Part shown: positions 22,908-30,490 of the stretch, one piece after another
Numbering within the stretch: the first letter of the stretch is position 1
How the letters are laid out: every line of letters begins with the position of its first letter
Assembly: GCA_035492655.1 (NCBI GenBank)
Contig: DATJJB010000144.1
Location: 1 to 34,744 of the forward strand
DNA length: 34,744 bases
From: Kutzneria sp035492655
GTDB lineage: Bacteria > Actinomycetota > Actinomycetes > Mycobacteriales > Pseudonocardiaceae
Direction of reading: 5' to 3'
Notes under the pieces: model-generated
Database searches by the model: none
What the model saw: only the letters and a program-made list of their open reading frames with translations
Told to the model about the DNA's origin: nothing
Program-made: the position numbers and the translations under genes

Positions 22908-23764
22908 CGCAACCACCTCGACGTCCGGCGCTGCATCCACGCGTAGCCGGCCAGCGCCAGGCCGACGATGAGGATCATGCCCAGCCCCAGCGCATTGCCC
23001 AGGTTCTCCTGGCCGACGGCCACGTTGCCGGACATCACGGCGGCGATCTGGATCGGCACCAAGGGAATGATGCCGTTGGTCAGCGCCGCGGCCGTGGCGT
23101 ACGCGGCGAAGGCGTTGGCGAACAACAACATCAGCGCGCCCAGGAACGGCGGCAGCAGCAGCGGACCGCCGACCAGCCGCCAGTACTGCCAGCGGCTCGC
23201 GCCCAGGTTGCTGGCCGCCTCCTGCCACTGCGGACGCAGGCCCTCCAGCGCCGGGAAGATCACCAGCACCATCAGCGGGATCTGGAAGTACAGGTACACC
23301 AAGGTGATCCCGGCGAAGCCGAACAGGCTGAAACCGGAGATGTCCAGGCCGACCGCGCCCAGCCACTTGGTCACCAGGCCCTGGCTGCCGATGGCCGCGA
23401 TGAACGCGAAGGCCAGCGGCACACCGGCGAAGTAGGCCAGCACCCCGGACGCCGTCGACACCACCTGGCGCAACACCCCGCCGGGCGGGGAAGCGCTGAC
23501 CGCGAAGGCGATGGCCAGCCCGACGATCGCGCCGACCACCGCCGTCAGCGCGGAGATCTCCGTGCTGACCACGAAAGCGTGCAGATACGGGTCGCCGGCG
23601 GCGGCGCCGATGTTGCTCAGCGTCCAGCCGCCGGCGTCGTCCTGGAACGCGCCGACGACCACGGAGATCGTCGGCACGCCCAGGAACACCGCGACATAGG
23701 CCAGAAACGGCAGCAGCCCGAGCAGGTCGAGCCGCCGCCGGTTCCGGAACTTCAACTCAGCCAA
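22904..23764 (-). CDS. ABC transporter permease (first)
   Basis: 286 residues, six predicted helices (LLGLLPFLAYVAVFLGVPTISVVVGAF first). EAA loop: EAASNLGASRWQYWRLVGGPLLLPPFLGA. The PotB/PhnU-like family imports polyamines, iron or phosphonates. Its first codons overlap the end of the binding-protein gene by 8 nt, which indicates one transcript in the order binding protein, permease, permease, ATPase. Confidence 0.93.
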   Translation of the reverse strand: MAELKFRNRRRLDLLGLLPFLAYVAVFLGVPTISVVVGAFQDDAGGWTLSNIGAAAGDPYLHAFVVSTEISALTAVVGAIVGLAIAFAVSASPPGGVLRQVVSTASGVLAYFAGVPLAFAFIAAIGSQGLVTKWLGAVGLDISGFSLFGFAGITLVYLYFQIPLMVLVIFPALEGLRPQWQEAASNLGASRWQYWRLVGGPLLLPPFLGALMLLFANAFAAYATAAALTNGIIPLVPIQIAAVMSGNVAVGQENLGNALGLGMILIVGLALAGYAWMQRRTSRWLR

Positions 23765-24890
23765 CGGTCTTCGCCCAGTTGTCGGCGATGACCTTCTTGG
23801 CCGCGGTCAGCTGCGCCTCGGTCGGGAACGGCGAGTTGCCGCTGACCTTGGGCAGCGCGTCCAGCAGCGTCTTGTCCACGGTGCCGGCGCCCTGCATGGC
23901 GGCCAGCTCGACCGGACGGGCCCAGCCCTTCAGGAAGCCGTTCTGGCCCTCGGCGGAGTACAGGTACTCCTCCCACAGCCGGGCGGCGGCCGGGTGCGGC
24001 GCGGTGGCGCTGATGGCCTGGTTGTAGTAGTTGGCGTACAGGCCGTCGCTGGGCACGACGACCTTCCAGTCCACCTTGCCCTTGAGCGTGTCGGCCGCGG
24101 AGACCTGGAGGTAGTCCCAGTCGATGGTGATCGGCGTCTGGCCGGACTGGATGGTCGCCTGGGTGGCGCCGACCGGGATGAAGTTGCCGGACTTCTTCAG
24201 CGCGCCGAAGAAGTCGATGCCCGGCTGGATGTTGTCGGCGCTGCCGCCCTTGGCCAGCGACGCCGCGAACACGCCGGCGAAGGCCGCGCCGGCCTTGGTC
24301 GGGTCGCCGTTGAGCGCCACCTTGCCCTTGTAGTCCGGCTTGGCCAGGTCGGCGAACGAGGTCGGCGGCGTGGTGATCTGCTTGGCGTCGTAGCCGATCG
24401 AGATGTAGCCGCCGTAGTCGTTGTACCAGCGGCCCTGCGCGTCCTTCTGCGAGTCCGGGATGTCCTTCCAGGTCGAGACCTGGTACGGCGCCAGCAGGTT
24501 GGCGCTCGCCGCCGACAGGGCGAAGGAGGAGCCGAGGTCGAGCACGTCCGGCGCGCGGTCCTGGCCCTTGAGCTGCTTGACCGCGTTGATCTCGTCCTGG
24601 CTGCTGCCGTCCGGGTTGGCATCGTTGATCTTGATGCCGTACTTCTTGGTGAAGTTGTCCATCAGATCGCCGTAGCCGGCCCAGGTGCGGGGCAGCGTGA
24701 TGACGTTGAGCGTGCCCTCCTTCTTGGCCGCGGCGATGAGGGCGTCCATGCCCCCGAGGTCGGCGGCGCTCTTGGCGGTGGCCGCCTTGTCGTCGGACGC
24801 GCTGCTCGCGCCGGACGACGAGCCGCATGCGGTGGCGGCCAGCGCGACGACAGCCAGCAGACCGGCCGCGAGGGTACGGCTTCTGTTCAC
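23757..24890 (-). CDS. Extracellular solute-binding lipoprotein of the ABC importer
   Basis: 377 residues with signal and lipobox (LLAVVALAATAC|GSSS). Mature part is a periplasmic-binding fold of the polyamine/iron/aminoethylphosphonate cluster: AAKKEGTLNVITLPRTWAGYGDLMDNFTKKYGIKIND, DVLDLGSSFALSAASANLLAPYQVSTWKDIPD, GKVALNGDPTKAGAAFAGVFAA, ITIDWDYLQVSAADTLKG. Start GTG 24890 with GGAG 6 nt upstream. Divergent from a UTRA-type GntR regulator, and the fused TmpA/PhnZ-like oxygenase gene lies 1.5 kb on, so an organophosphonate is a plausible ligand. This is an inference; spermidine-type ligands are not excluded. Confidence 0.9.
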   Translation of the reverse strand: MNRSRTLAAGLLAVVALAATACGSSSGASSASDDKAATAKSAADLGGMDALIAAAKKEGTLNVITLPRTWAGYGDLMDNFTKKYGIKINDANPDGSSQDEINAVKQLKGQDRAPDVLDLGSSFALSAASANLLAPYQVSTWKDIPDSQKDAQGRWYNDYGGYISIGYDAKQITTPPTSFADLAKPDYKGKVALNGDPTKAGAAFAGVFAASLAKGGSADNIQPGIDFFGALKKSGNFIPVGATQATIQSGQTPITIDWDYLQVSAADTLKGKVDWKVVVPSDGLYANYYNQAISATAPHPAAARLWEEYLYSAEGQNGFLKGWARPVELAAMQGAGTVDKTLLDALPKVSGNSPFPTEAQLTAAKKVIADNWAKTVG

Positions 24891-24945
24891 GGGGGACTCC
24901 AGGAGTACGGGGAACGACTAGCGGCAGACTTGTACACCGAACTGA

Positions 24946-24965
24946 CCACTTGGCTAGATAAGTGG
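24946..24965. promoter_or_regulatory. Palindromic operator between the importer and its GntR/UTRA regulator
   Basis: CCACTTGGCTAGATAAGTGG is symmetric at 16 of 20 positions (CCACTT-nn-CTAG-nn-AAGTGG). It matches 12 of 16 bases of the DasR/NagR-type consensus ACTGGTCTAGACCAGT, the site form used by HutC/UTRA GntR regulators. It lies 56 nt upstream of the binding-protein start and 87 nt upstream of the regulator start, so it can control both. Confidence 0.7.
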
Positions 24966-25052
24966 GAACATGTTTGCACCGCCAGATGAACTCCAGATGT
25001 CGTGTTGCCCTCACGGCGGGTGACCGAGCGGTTGCGCGTTACCGTGCTGGGC

Positions 25053-25796
25053 ATGGGGACGACGCTCTACCGCCAAGTGGCCGAGGACATCAGGGCAGCG
25101 ATCGTTTCCGGTGCGTACCAGGCGGGAGCGCGGTTGCCGTCCGAGTCGGAGCTGGCTTCCCGCTACGGCGCGTCCCGGGGAACGATCCGGCAGGCGTTCG
25201 CGGCGCTGGCGGCCGACGGGGTGATCTCGTCCCGGCAGGGCGCTCGGCGGGTGGTGCTGGGCGGGCCGCGGCTGCAGACGTTCAACGAGCTGGTGAGTTT
25301 CTCCCGCTGGGCCAGGGCGATCGGGGAGGAACCGGCGGGCCGGGTGGAGCGGCTGGAGCTACGGCCGGCCGCCGAGGAGGAGTGCGCGCAGCTGGAGGTG
25401 CCGCTGGGCAGCCGGGTCTACCACCTGACCCGGGTGCGGTTCCTGTCCGGGCGGCCGGTGATGATCGAGCGGACGGCCTACCGCGAGCCGGTCGGGGCCA
25501 TGGTCGCCGGGATGGACCTGGACGTCGTGTCGATCACCGAGCGGCTGGAGGACCTCGGCGTGATCTTCGCCGACGCCGAGCACCAGATCGACGCGGTGGC
25601 CGCGAATTCGGAGGACGCGCGGCTGCTGGCCGTCCGGCCGCGCACGCCGCTGCTGCGGGAGCGGCGGCGCACGGCCGATCCGAACGGCGTCATGCTGGAG
25701 TGGTCCGACGATCGCTACGTCGGCGACGCGGTGGCGTTCACCGTGCGGAATTCCGCGGGTGCCAAGGCATTGTCACGGCTACCCTCGCAGCGGTGA
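25053..25796 (+). CDS. GntR-family transcriptional regulator with UTRA (HutC) ligand domain
   Basis: 247 residues. Winged helix 1-70 (LYRQVAEDIRAAIVSGAYQAGARLPSESELASRYGASRGTIRQAFAALAADGVISSRQGARRVV) and UTRA domain 85-240 (RLELRPAAEEECAQLEVPLGSRVYHLTRVRFLSGRPVMIERTAYR). UTRA regulators respond to small metabolites such as phosphorylated sugars, histidine intermediates or phosphonates (PhnF/PhnR). ATG 25053 is chosen because it directly precedes the DNA-binding domain; an upstream in-frame GTG/ATG extension would add residues without family support. Divergent from the importer; overlaps the methyltransferase start (GTGA). Confidence 0.92.
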   Translation: MGTTLYRQVAEDIRAAIVSGAYQAGARLPSESELASRYGASRGTIRQAFAALAADGVISSRQGARRVVLGGPRLQTFNELVSFSRWARAIGEEPAGRVERLELRPAAEEECAQLEVPLGSRVYHLTRVRFLSGRPVMIERTAYREPVGAMVAGMDLDVVSITERLEDLGVIFADAEHQIDAVAANSEDARLLAVRPRTPLLRERRRTADPNGVMLEWSDDRYVGDAVAFTVRNSAGAKALSRLPSQR

Positions 25797-26413
25797 CGAA
25801 GAACTGGGTGGAGTGGCACAACGCGTACGACGACCCCACGTCCGGCCTGACCCGCCGACTGGCCCATGTGCGGCGGCGCGTGCTGACGGCGCTGCGGGAC
25901 GCGCCGGCCGGCGAGATTCGGTTGATCAGCATGTGCGCCGGCCAGGGGCTGGACGTGTTCGGGGCGCTGGCGGAGTTCGACCGGGCCGACGACGTTGTCG
26001 GGCGGCTGGTCGAGCTGAATCCGGAGAACGTGGCCGCCGCACGGGCGCAGGCCGGCCCGGGCATCGAGGTCGTCGAGGGCGATGCGTCGGTCACCTCGGC
26101 CTACTGTCCGGCCGATGTGGTGCTGGCCTGCGGGATCTTCGGCAATGTGTCCGATGAGGACGTTCGGCGCACGGTGACGCGGCTGCCGATGCTGTGCCGC
26201 CCCGGCGCGACGGTGGTGTGGACCCGCCACCGCGAAGCGCCGGATCTGACACCGTCGATTCGGGAGTGGTTCGCGGGGGCGGGTTTCGAGGAGCTGGGCT
26301 TCGACACCGAGCCCGGATACTCCTACTCGGTCGGCACGCACCGGCTGGTGGGCGAGCCGTTGCCCTGGCAGGACACGAAGTTGTTCGACTTCATCGGGAA
26401 GCCGGTGGTGTGA
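25793..26413 (+). CDS. Class I SAM-dependent methyltransferase, substrate unknown
   Basis: 206 residues. Short N-terminal helix region (WVEWHNAYDDPTSGLTRRLAHVRRRVLTAL), then the Rossmann core: motif I IRLISMCAGQGLDV (42-55), acidic end of strand 2 (VVGRLVELNPENVAAARA), VVEGDASV, and DVVLACGIFGNVSDEDV. Starts with GTG overlapping the regulator stop. Its 3' end overlaps the convergent dioxygenase/HD gene by 23 nt. The translational coupling to the regulator is notable, but I cannot assign a substrate; a nitrogen-containing metabolite from the adjacent pathway is possible and not shown. Confidence 0.82.
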   Translation: MTKNWVEWHNAYDDPTSGLTRRLAHVRRRVLTALRDAPAGEIRLISMCAGQGLDVFGALAEFDRADDVVGRLVELNPENVAAARAQAGPGIEVVEGDASVTSAYCPADVVLACGIFGNVSDEDVRRTVTRLPMLCRPGATVVWTRHREAPDLTPSIREWFAGAGFEELGFDTEPGYSYSVGTHRLVGEPLPWQDTKLFDFIGKPVV

Positions 26414-27923
26414 CCACACGTTCCACCAGGGGCGCGAACCGGGCGAACGTCGGCACCTCGACGTCGGGATCCTTGGCGGCCTCGTCCCAGCGCCTGAGTG
26501 CAACGGCGTCTTCGGCATACGGGCCGGCGACGAAGGCCGCAACCTCCGTGGCACTCATCGGCCCGCCCTGGAAACCCAGCGTCCGCACGGAAGCGGGGGA
26601 GAGGGACTCGAAGTAGCCGGGCTCGGTGGCGCACAGATACCGCTTGGCCGCGACGTGCAGCCGCACCGGCTCGGTGACCGCCGGCGGAAACCACCTCGAC
26701 AGGTACCGCGCGCCGGCCGTGTCGTGGTGCTTCTCGTCGGCCACCAGGTGCCCTACGTCGTGCAACAACGCAGCTGCGACAAGGTGATCAGGCGCATTCG
26801 CGGCCAGTGCTTCAGCGCCGGCGAGCAGCATGTGCTGGGCCTGTGTGACCGGCTCACCGAGGTACGCCGCGCCGCCGGGGCCGTCGAACAGGGCGGCCAG
26901 CTCGGCGATCGGAATCCGCCGCAGCACAGCGGCGGTGCTGGCCAGGGCGTCGATGTCGGCGTAGCAGCCCTGGAGGTGCCGCGCGCCGGTTGCGGCGAAA
27001 GCGGTGCGGGCGTGGAGGATCCGTGTGTTGTCGAACAGCAGGCAGTCGCCGGGCTCCAACCTCAGCGCTACCTGCGCCGCGGCCGACATCGCCCGGAAAG
27101 CGCGGTACGCCCGGTAGAACTCGGGTCCGTGCTCACGGCCGGGCTGCATGGACCGGTTGTTGATCCGCACCTCGCGGATCCGCCCGGCCGGGTCGACCTC
27201 GATGATCGGCTTGAACGCGCTCAAGAACGTTGTCTCGTCGGCGAACGAGAACGTCACCGGCGTGCGGGTCAACGTCTCGAAGGCGGCCGGGTCTTCGACC
27301 CTGAGCCGAGCCGCGACGGCGAAGCCGTCGACCAGCGTGGTGTCGCCGCCCTCTGCCGCGTTTTCGAGGCAGTGCAACAGTTGCAGCGTCGGCACCGGAT
27401 CGCGGTACGGGTTGTCGGTGTGCGGCGAGATCGCCTTGCTGGTGAAGGCCAGGTTGTTGGGGGAGTCGACCACCCGCACGTCGAACAGCCGGCCGTAGTT
27501 GGTCTCCCGGACGAATCCGAACGTCTCGACCACTTCCAGCACCGCGCCAGGGCGGACCGGCACACCTCGGAGCAGCACGAAGCCCTTGCGCAGCACGGCA
27601 TCCAGACAACGCAGCCGCTCGGCGTCGTCGTCCAGATACGCCGACCACGACGCCTCCGACGCGCCGGAGCGCTTCGACGACTCGTCACGGTGACCAGCCG
27701 GCGCGGGCGAGGCCAGCCAAGCCCGGTCGAACACCGAGCGGTGGCCGTCGGCGAACACCACCGTCACGTCATGGGCCGACTCGACGATTTCGACGACTGC
27801 CGGAGTTTCGGCCAGGTCGAACAGCTTCTGGCCGCTCACGGCGTCACGGCACTCGCCGCAACGGCAGTTGTCCCGCAACCACTCGGCCGAAAATCCCAGA
27901 CTTGTCCGCACAAGTCCCAACAT
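26391..27923 (-). CDS. Fusion of GBBH/TmpA-like Fe(II)/2-oxoglutarate dioxygenase and PhnZ/TmpB-like HD oxygenase
   Basis: 510 residues. Residues 14-80: GBBH-type N-terminal domain with Cys20, Cys22, Cys25 (WLRDNCRCGEC). Residues 100-330: TauD/TfdA fold with Fe ligands His168, Asp170 (SPHTDNPY) and His304, and Arg315 for 2-oxoglutarate. Residues 350-500: HD oxygenase; PhnZ Tyr24, Glu27, His34, His58, Asp59, His62 map to 354, 357, 364, 388, 389, 392 (offset 330), and His80, His104, Lys108, Ser126, Asp161 to 399, 423, 427, 445, 480 (offset 319). Known pairs TmpA+TmpB or PhnY+PhnZ hydroxylate and then cleave (trimethyl)aminoethylphosphonate. The TmpA-type first half favours the trimethylated substrate, giving glycine betaine and phosphate. 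ATG 27923 lacks a Shine-Dalgarno sequence; the N-terminus is short for the family. Confidence 0.88.
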   Translation of the reverse strand: MLGLVRTSLGFSAEWLRDNCRCGECRDAVSGQKLFDLAETPAVVEIVESAHDVTVVFADGHRSVFDRAWLASPAPAGHRDESSKRSGASEASWSAYLDDDAERLRCLDAVLRKGFVLLRGVPVRPGAVLEVVETFGFVRETNYGRLFDVRVVDSPNNLAFTSKAISPHTDNPYRDPVPTLQLLHCLENAAEGGDTTLVDGFAVAARLRVEDPAAFETLTRTPVTFSFADETTFLSAFKPIIEVDPAGRIREVRINNRSMQPGREHGPEFYRAYRAFRAMSAAAQVALRLEPGDCLLFDNTRILHARTAFAATGARHLQGCYADIDALASTAAVLRRIPIAELAALFDGPGGAAYLGEPVTQAQHMLLAGAEALAANAPDHLVAAALLHDVGHLVADEKHHDTAGARYLSRWFPPAVTEPVRLHVAAKRYLCATEPGYFESLSPASVRTLGFQGGPMSATEVAAFVAGPYAEDAVALRRWDEAAKDPDVEVPTFARFAPLVERVVTPPASR

Positions 27924-27934
27924 GGTCGGACAAG
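27899..27934. promoter_or_regulatory. Cluster of CTTGTCCG half-sites around the start of the fused oxygenase gene
   Basis: GACTTGTCCGCACAAGTC (27899-27916) is symmetric except for one pair. In addition CTTGTCCG (27901-27908) and CGGACAAG (27927-27934) form exact 8-bp inverted arms 18 nt apart, flanking the ATG at 27923. Three related half-sites in 36 nt suggest a transcription-factor site, placed across the translation start rather than upstream of it. Confidence 0.5.
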
Positions 27935-27970
27935 GTGGCGACCGCCCGACCACGAGGCGAACGCGGGATG

Positions 27971-29089
27971 TCAGATCCGTTCCAGGATGCTGCCGGTGGC
28001 CAGCGCCCCGCCGGCGCACATCGAGATCAACGCCGTCGACGCGTCCCGCCGCTCCAGCTCGTGCAGGGCGGTCGTGATCAGGCGCGTGCCGGTGCTGCCG
28101 ACCGGGTGGCCGATCGCGATCGCCCCGCCGTTGACGTTGACCTTCTCCGGGTCCGGCTGGTGCACCGCCTGCCACGACAGCACCACCGACGCGAAGGCTT
28201 CGTTGACCTCGAACAGATCCAGGTCGTCGATCTTCATGCCGCTGCGCTCCAACACCCGGCTGGTCGCCGCGACCGGCCCGTCCAGGTGGTAGAACGGCTC
28301 GGCCCCGACCAGACACTGCGAGACGATCCGTGCGCGGGGCGTGAGCCCCAACTGCCGGGCCCGTTCCTCGGACACCAGCAACACGGCGCTGGCGCCGTCG
28401 GAGATCTGCGACGAGGTGCCGGCGGTGTGCACGCCATCCTCCAGCACAGGCTTCAACCGCGCCAACGCTTCCATGCTCGTCTCGCGCAGCCCTTGGTCGA
28501 TGTCCACGCCCTTCACCGGCACGACCTCGTCACGGAACCGACCGGCGTCCCAGGCGGCCCGGGCGAGCTGCTGCGACCGCAAGCCGAACCGGTCCACGTC
28601 CTCACGGCTGATGCCGCGCCGCTGCGCGATCCGCTCCGCGGCCAGGTACTGGTTGGGCAGATCGATGTCCCACGACTCCGGCCGCGGCGCGCCCGCGTCG
28701 GTGCCTCGGTTGCTGCCCAAGGGAACCCGGCTCATCGCCTCCACGCCGCAGGCGATGCCGACGTCGATCGCGCCGACCGCGATCAGGCCGGCGATCAGGT
28801 GCGTGGACTGCTGGGCCGAGCCGCACTGGCAGTCCACGGTCATGCAACCCGCGCCTTGCGGCAGGCCGGCGTGCAGCCACGCCGTTCGGGTGATGTTGTT
28901 GGACTGCTCGCCGGCCTGCGTCACGCAGCCGCCGATCACCTGCTCCACCAACGCCGGATCGATGCCGGCCCGCTCCACCACCGCCTGCTGCGCCGCGCCG
29001 AGCAGCTCGGCGGCATGAAGGCCGGCCAGCCAGCCGCCGCGCTTGCCGATCGGCGTGCGTGCCGCCGCCACGATCACCGGGGTGCCCAT
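27971..29089 (-). CDS. fadA5: FadA5-like steroid side-chain thiolase
   Basis: 372 residues, 3-ketoacyl-CoA thiolase releasing propionyl- or acetyl-CoA from the sterol side chain. Nucleophile Cys89 (MTVDCQCGSAQQ), His328 (GGAIAIGHPVG), Cys358 (ISMCAGGALATG), and VNEAFASVVLSW. Long stretches follow FadA5 (Rv3546), e.g. IGKRGGWLAGLHAAELLGA, VIGGCVTQAGEQSNNITR and TAGTSSQISDG; an internal ~20-residue segment of the mycobacterial protein is absent (after VPVKGVDID). ATG 29089 is the family start, with GAGGTC upstream. Divergent from cyp125 across two KstR-type boxes; the fused oxygenase gene follows 47 nt downstream. Confidence 0.93.
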   Translation of the reverse strand: MGTPVIVAAARTPIGKRGGWLAGLHAAELLGAAQQAVVERAGIDPALVEQVIGGCVTQAGEQSNNITRTAWLHAGLPQGAGCMTVDCQCGSAQQSTHLIAGLIAVGAIDVGIACGVEAMSRVPLGSNRGTDAGAPRPESWDIDLPNQYLAAERIAQRRGISREDVDRFGLRSQQLARAAWDAGRFRDEVVPVKGVDIDQGLRETSMEALARLKPVLEDGVHTAGTSSQISDGASAVLLVSEERARQLGLTPRARIVSQCLVGAEPFYHLDGPVAATSRVLERSGMKIDDLDLFEVNEAFASVVLSWQAVHQPDPEKVNVNGGAIAIGHPVGSTGTRLITTALHELERRDASTALISMCAGGALATGSILERI

Positions 29090-29100
29090 GACCTCAAAAC

Positions 29101-29114
29101 TAGAACAGGTTCTC
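29101..29114. promoter_or_regulatory. KstR-type operator, fadA5 side
   Basis: TAGAACAGGTTCTC fits the KstR consensus TnnAACnnGTTnnA at every fixed position except the last base. It lies 12 nt upstream of the fadA5 ATG, overlapping the likely promoter. Confidence 0.75.
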
Positions 29115-29179
29115 GTCGCTCGCAATGGTCGTTTGAGCAGCAGGGTTCCGCTAGTTAACGCTGTATGCTAGGAAGAGCG

Positions 29180-29193
29180 TAGAACCCGTTCCA
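29180..29193. promoter_or_regulatory. KstR-type operator, cyp125 side
   Basis: TAGAACCCGTTCCA fits TnnAACnnGTTnnA at all eight fixed positions. It lies 26 nt upstream of the cyp125 GTG start, just after a possible -10 (TATGCT, 29164-29169), so KstR binding would block transcription until a sterol CoA thioester is present. Confidence 0.82.
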
Positions 29194-29219
29194 CGCACGA
29201 CGAGGTGCCTGGAGGCAGC

Positions 29220-30434
29220 GTGGTACCCGACGGTTACGACTTCACCGATCCCGATGTCTACGCGCACGGCGTGCCGTACAACCACTTCGCCGAGCTGCGT
29301 CGCACTGCGCCCGTCTGGTGGAACGCGCAGACCGGCAACTGCGGCGGTTTCAGCGACGGCGGCTTCTGGGCCGTGACGCGGCACGCCGACGTGCGCGAGA
29401 TTTCCCGTCGCAGCGATGTGTTCTCCTCGTGGGAGAAGGGCGCGATCGTCCGCTTCGGCCAGGAGATGCCGCCGGAGCGGATGGAGATGCTACGGCTGAT
29501 CATGCTCAACCAGGATCCGCCGCAGCACACCAAGGTCCGCGGCATCGTGTCCCGCGGCTTCACCCCCAAGTCGATCAACTCCTTACGCGACGCGCTGCGC
29601 GACCGGGCCGAGCGCATCGTCGACGCGGCGGTCGCCAGCGGCAGCGGTGACTTCGTCACCGACGTGGCGTGCGAGCTGCCGTTGCAGGCGATCGCCGAGC
29701 TGCTCGGCGTGCCGCAGGAGGACCGGCTCAAGATCTTCGACTGGTCGAACCAGATGATCGCCTACGACGACCCGGAGTACGAGATCGAGCCGGACGTGGC
29801 CAGCGCGCAACTGCTCGGCTACGCCTGGAACATGGCCGAGCAGCGGCGGGCCTGCCCGATGGACGACATCGTCACCAAGCTCGTGCAGGCCGACGTGGAC
29901 GGCGAGTCGCTGGGCTCCGACCAGTTCGGCTTCTTCGTGCTGCTGCTGGCCGTGGCCGGCAACGAGACCACGCGCAACGCCATCACCCACGGCATGGCGG
30001 CGTTCCTCGACCACCCCGAGCAGTGGGAGCGGTTCAAGGCCGAGCGCACCCCGACCGCCGCCGACGAGATCGTGCGCTGGGCCACGCCGGTGGTGGCCTT
30101 CCAGCGCACGGCCAAGGAGGACGTCGAGATCGGCGGCGTGCAGGTCAAGGAGGGGCAGCGGGTCGGCATGTACTACAGCTCGGCCAACTTCGACCCCGAG
30201 GTGTTCGAGAACCCGCACTCGTTCGACATCGGCCGCGATCCCAACCCGCACCTCGGCTTCGGCGGCAGCGGCACGCACTACTGCCTCGGCGCCAACCTGG
30301 CCCGGCTGGAGATCGAGCTGATCTTCAACGCCATCGCCGACCGGATGCCCGACATCCACAAGCTGGCCGAGCCGGAACGGCTGCGCTCCGGCTGGCTCAA
30401 CGGCATCAAGCACTTCCAGGTCGCCTACGCCTGA
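29220..30434 (+). CDS. cyp125: CYP125-type steroid C26/C27 monooxygenase
   Basis: 404 residues, cytochrome P450. Haem ligand Cys355 in GFGGSGTHYCLGANLAR; I-helix AVAGNETTRN (245-253); ExxR at Glu283-Arg286 (DEIVRWATPVVAFQRTA). Opening GYDFTDPDVYAHGVPYNHFAELRRTAPVWWN and ending ERLRSGWLNGIKHFQV follow CYP125A1 (Rv3545c), which oxidises the terminal sterol side-chain carbon. GTG 29220 is preferred over GTG 29205 because TGGAGG sits 5 nt upstream of it. Paired with fadA5 and KstR boxes as in mycobacteria. Confidence 0.95.
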   Translation: MVPDGYDFTDPDVYAHGVPYNHFAELRRTAPVWWNAQTGNCGGFSDGGFWAVTRHADVREISRRSDVFSSWEKGAIVRFGQEMPPERMEMLRLIMLNQDPPQHTKVRGIVSRGFTPKSINSLRDALRDRAERIVDAAVASGSGDFVTDVACELPLQAIAELLGVPQEDRLKIFDWSNQMIAYDDPEYEIEPDVASAQLLGYAWNMAEQRRACPMDDIVTKLVQADVDGESLGSDQFGFFVLLLAVAGNETTRNAITHGMAAFLDHPEQWERFKAERTPTAADEIVRWATPVVAFQRTAKEDVEIGGVQVKEGQRVGMYYSSANFDPEVFENPHSFDIGRDPNPHLGFGGSGTHYCLGANLARLEIELIFNAIADRMPDIHKLAEPERLRSGWLNGIKHFQVAYA

Positions 30435-30442
30435 CCCCGGTC

Positions 30443-30490
30443 AGCAGCGAGTCCCGCTCGATGTCGAGCGGGACTCGCTGCTTTGTTCTA
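30443..30490 (+). terminator. Intrinsic terminator after cyp125
   Basis: Perfect 19-bp arms AGCAGCGAGTCCCGCTCGA (30443-30461) and complement (30464-30482), followed by TTGTTCT. It is the most canonical terminator in the window and isolates cyp125 from the sigma factor gene. Confidence 0.85.
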
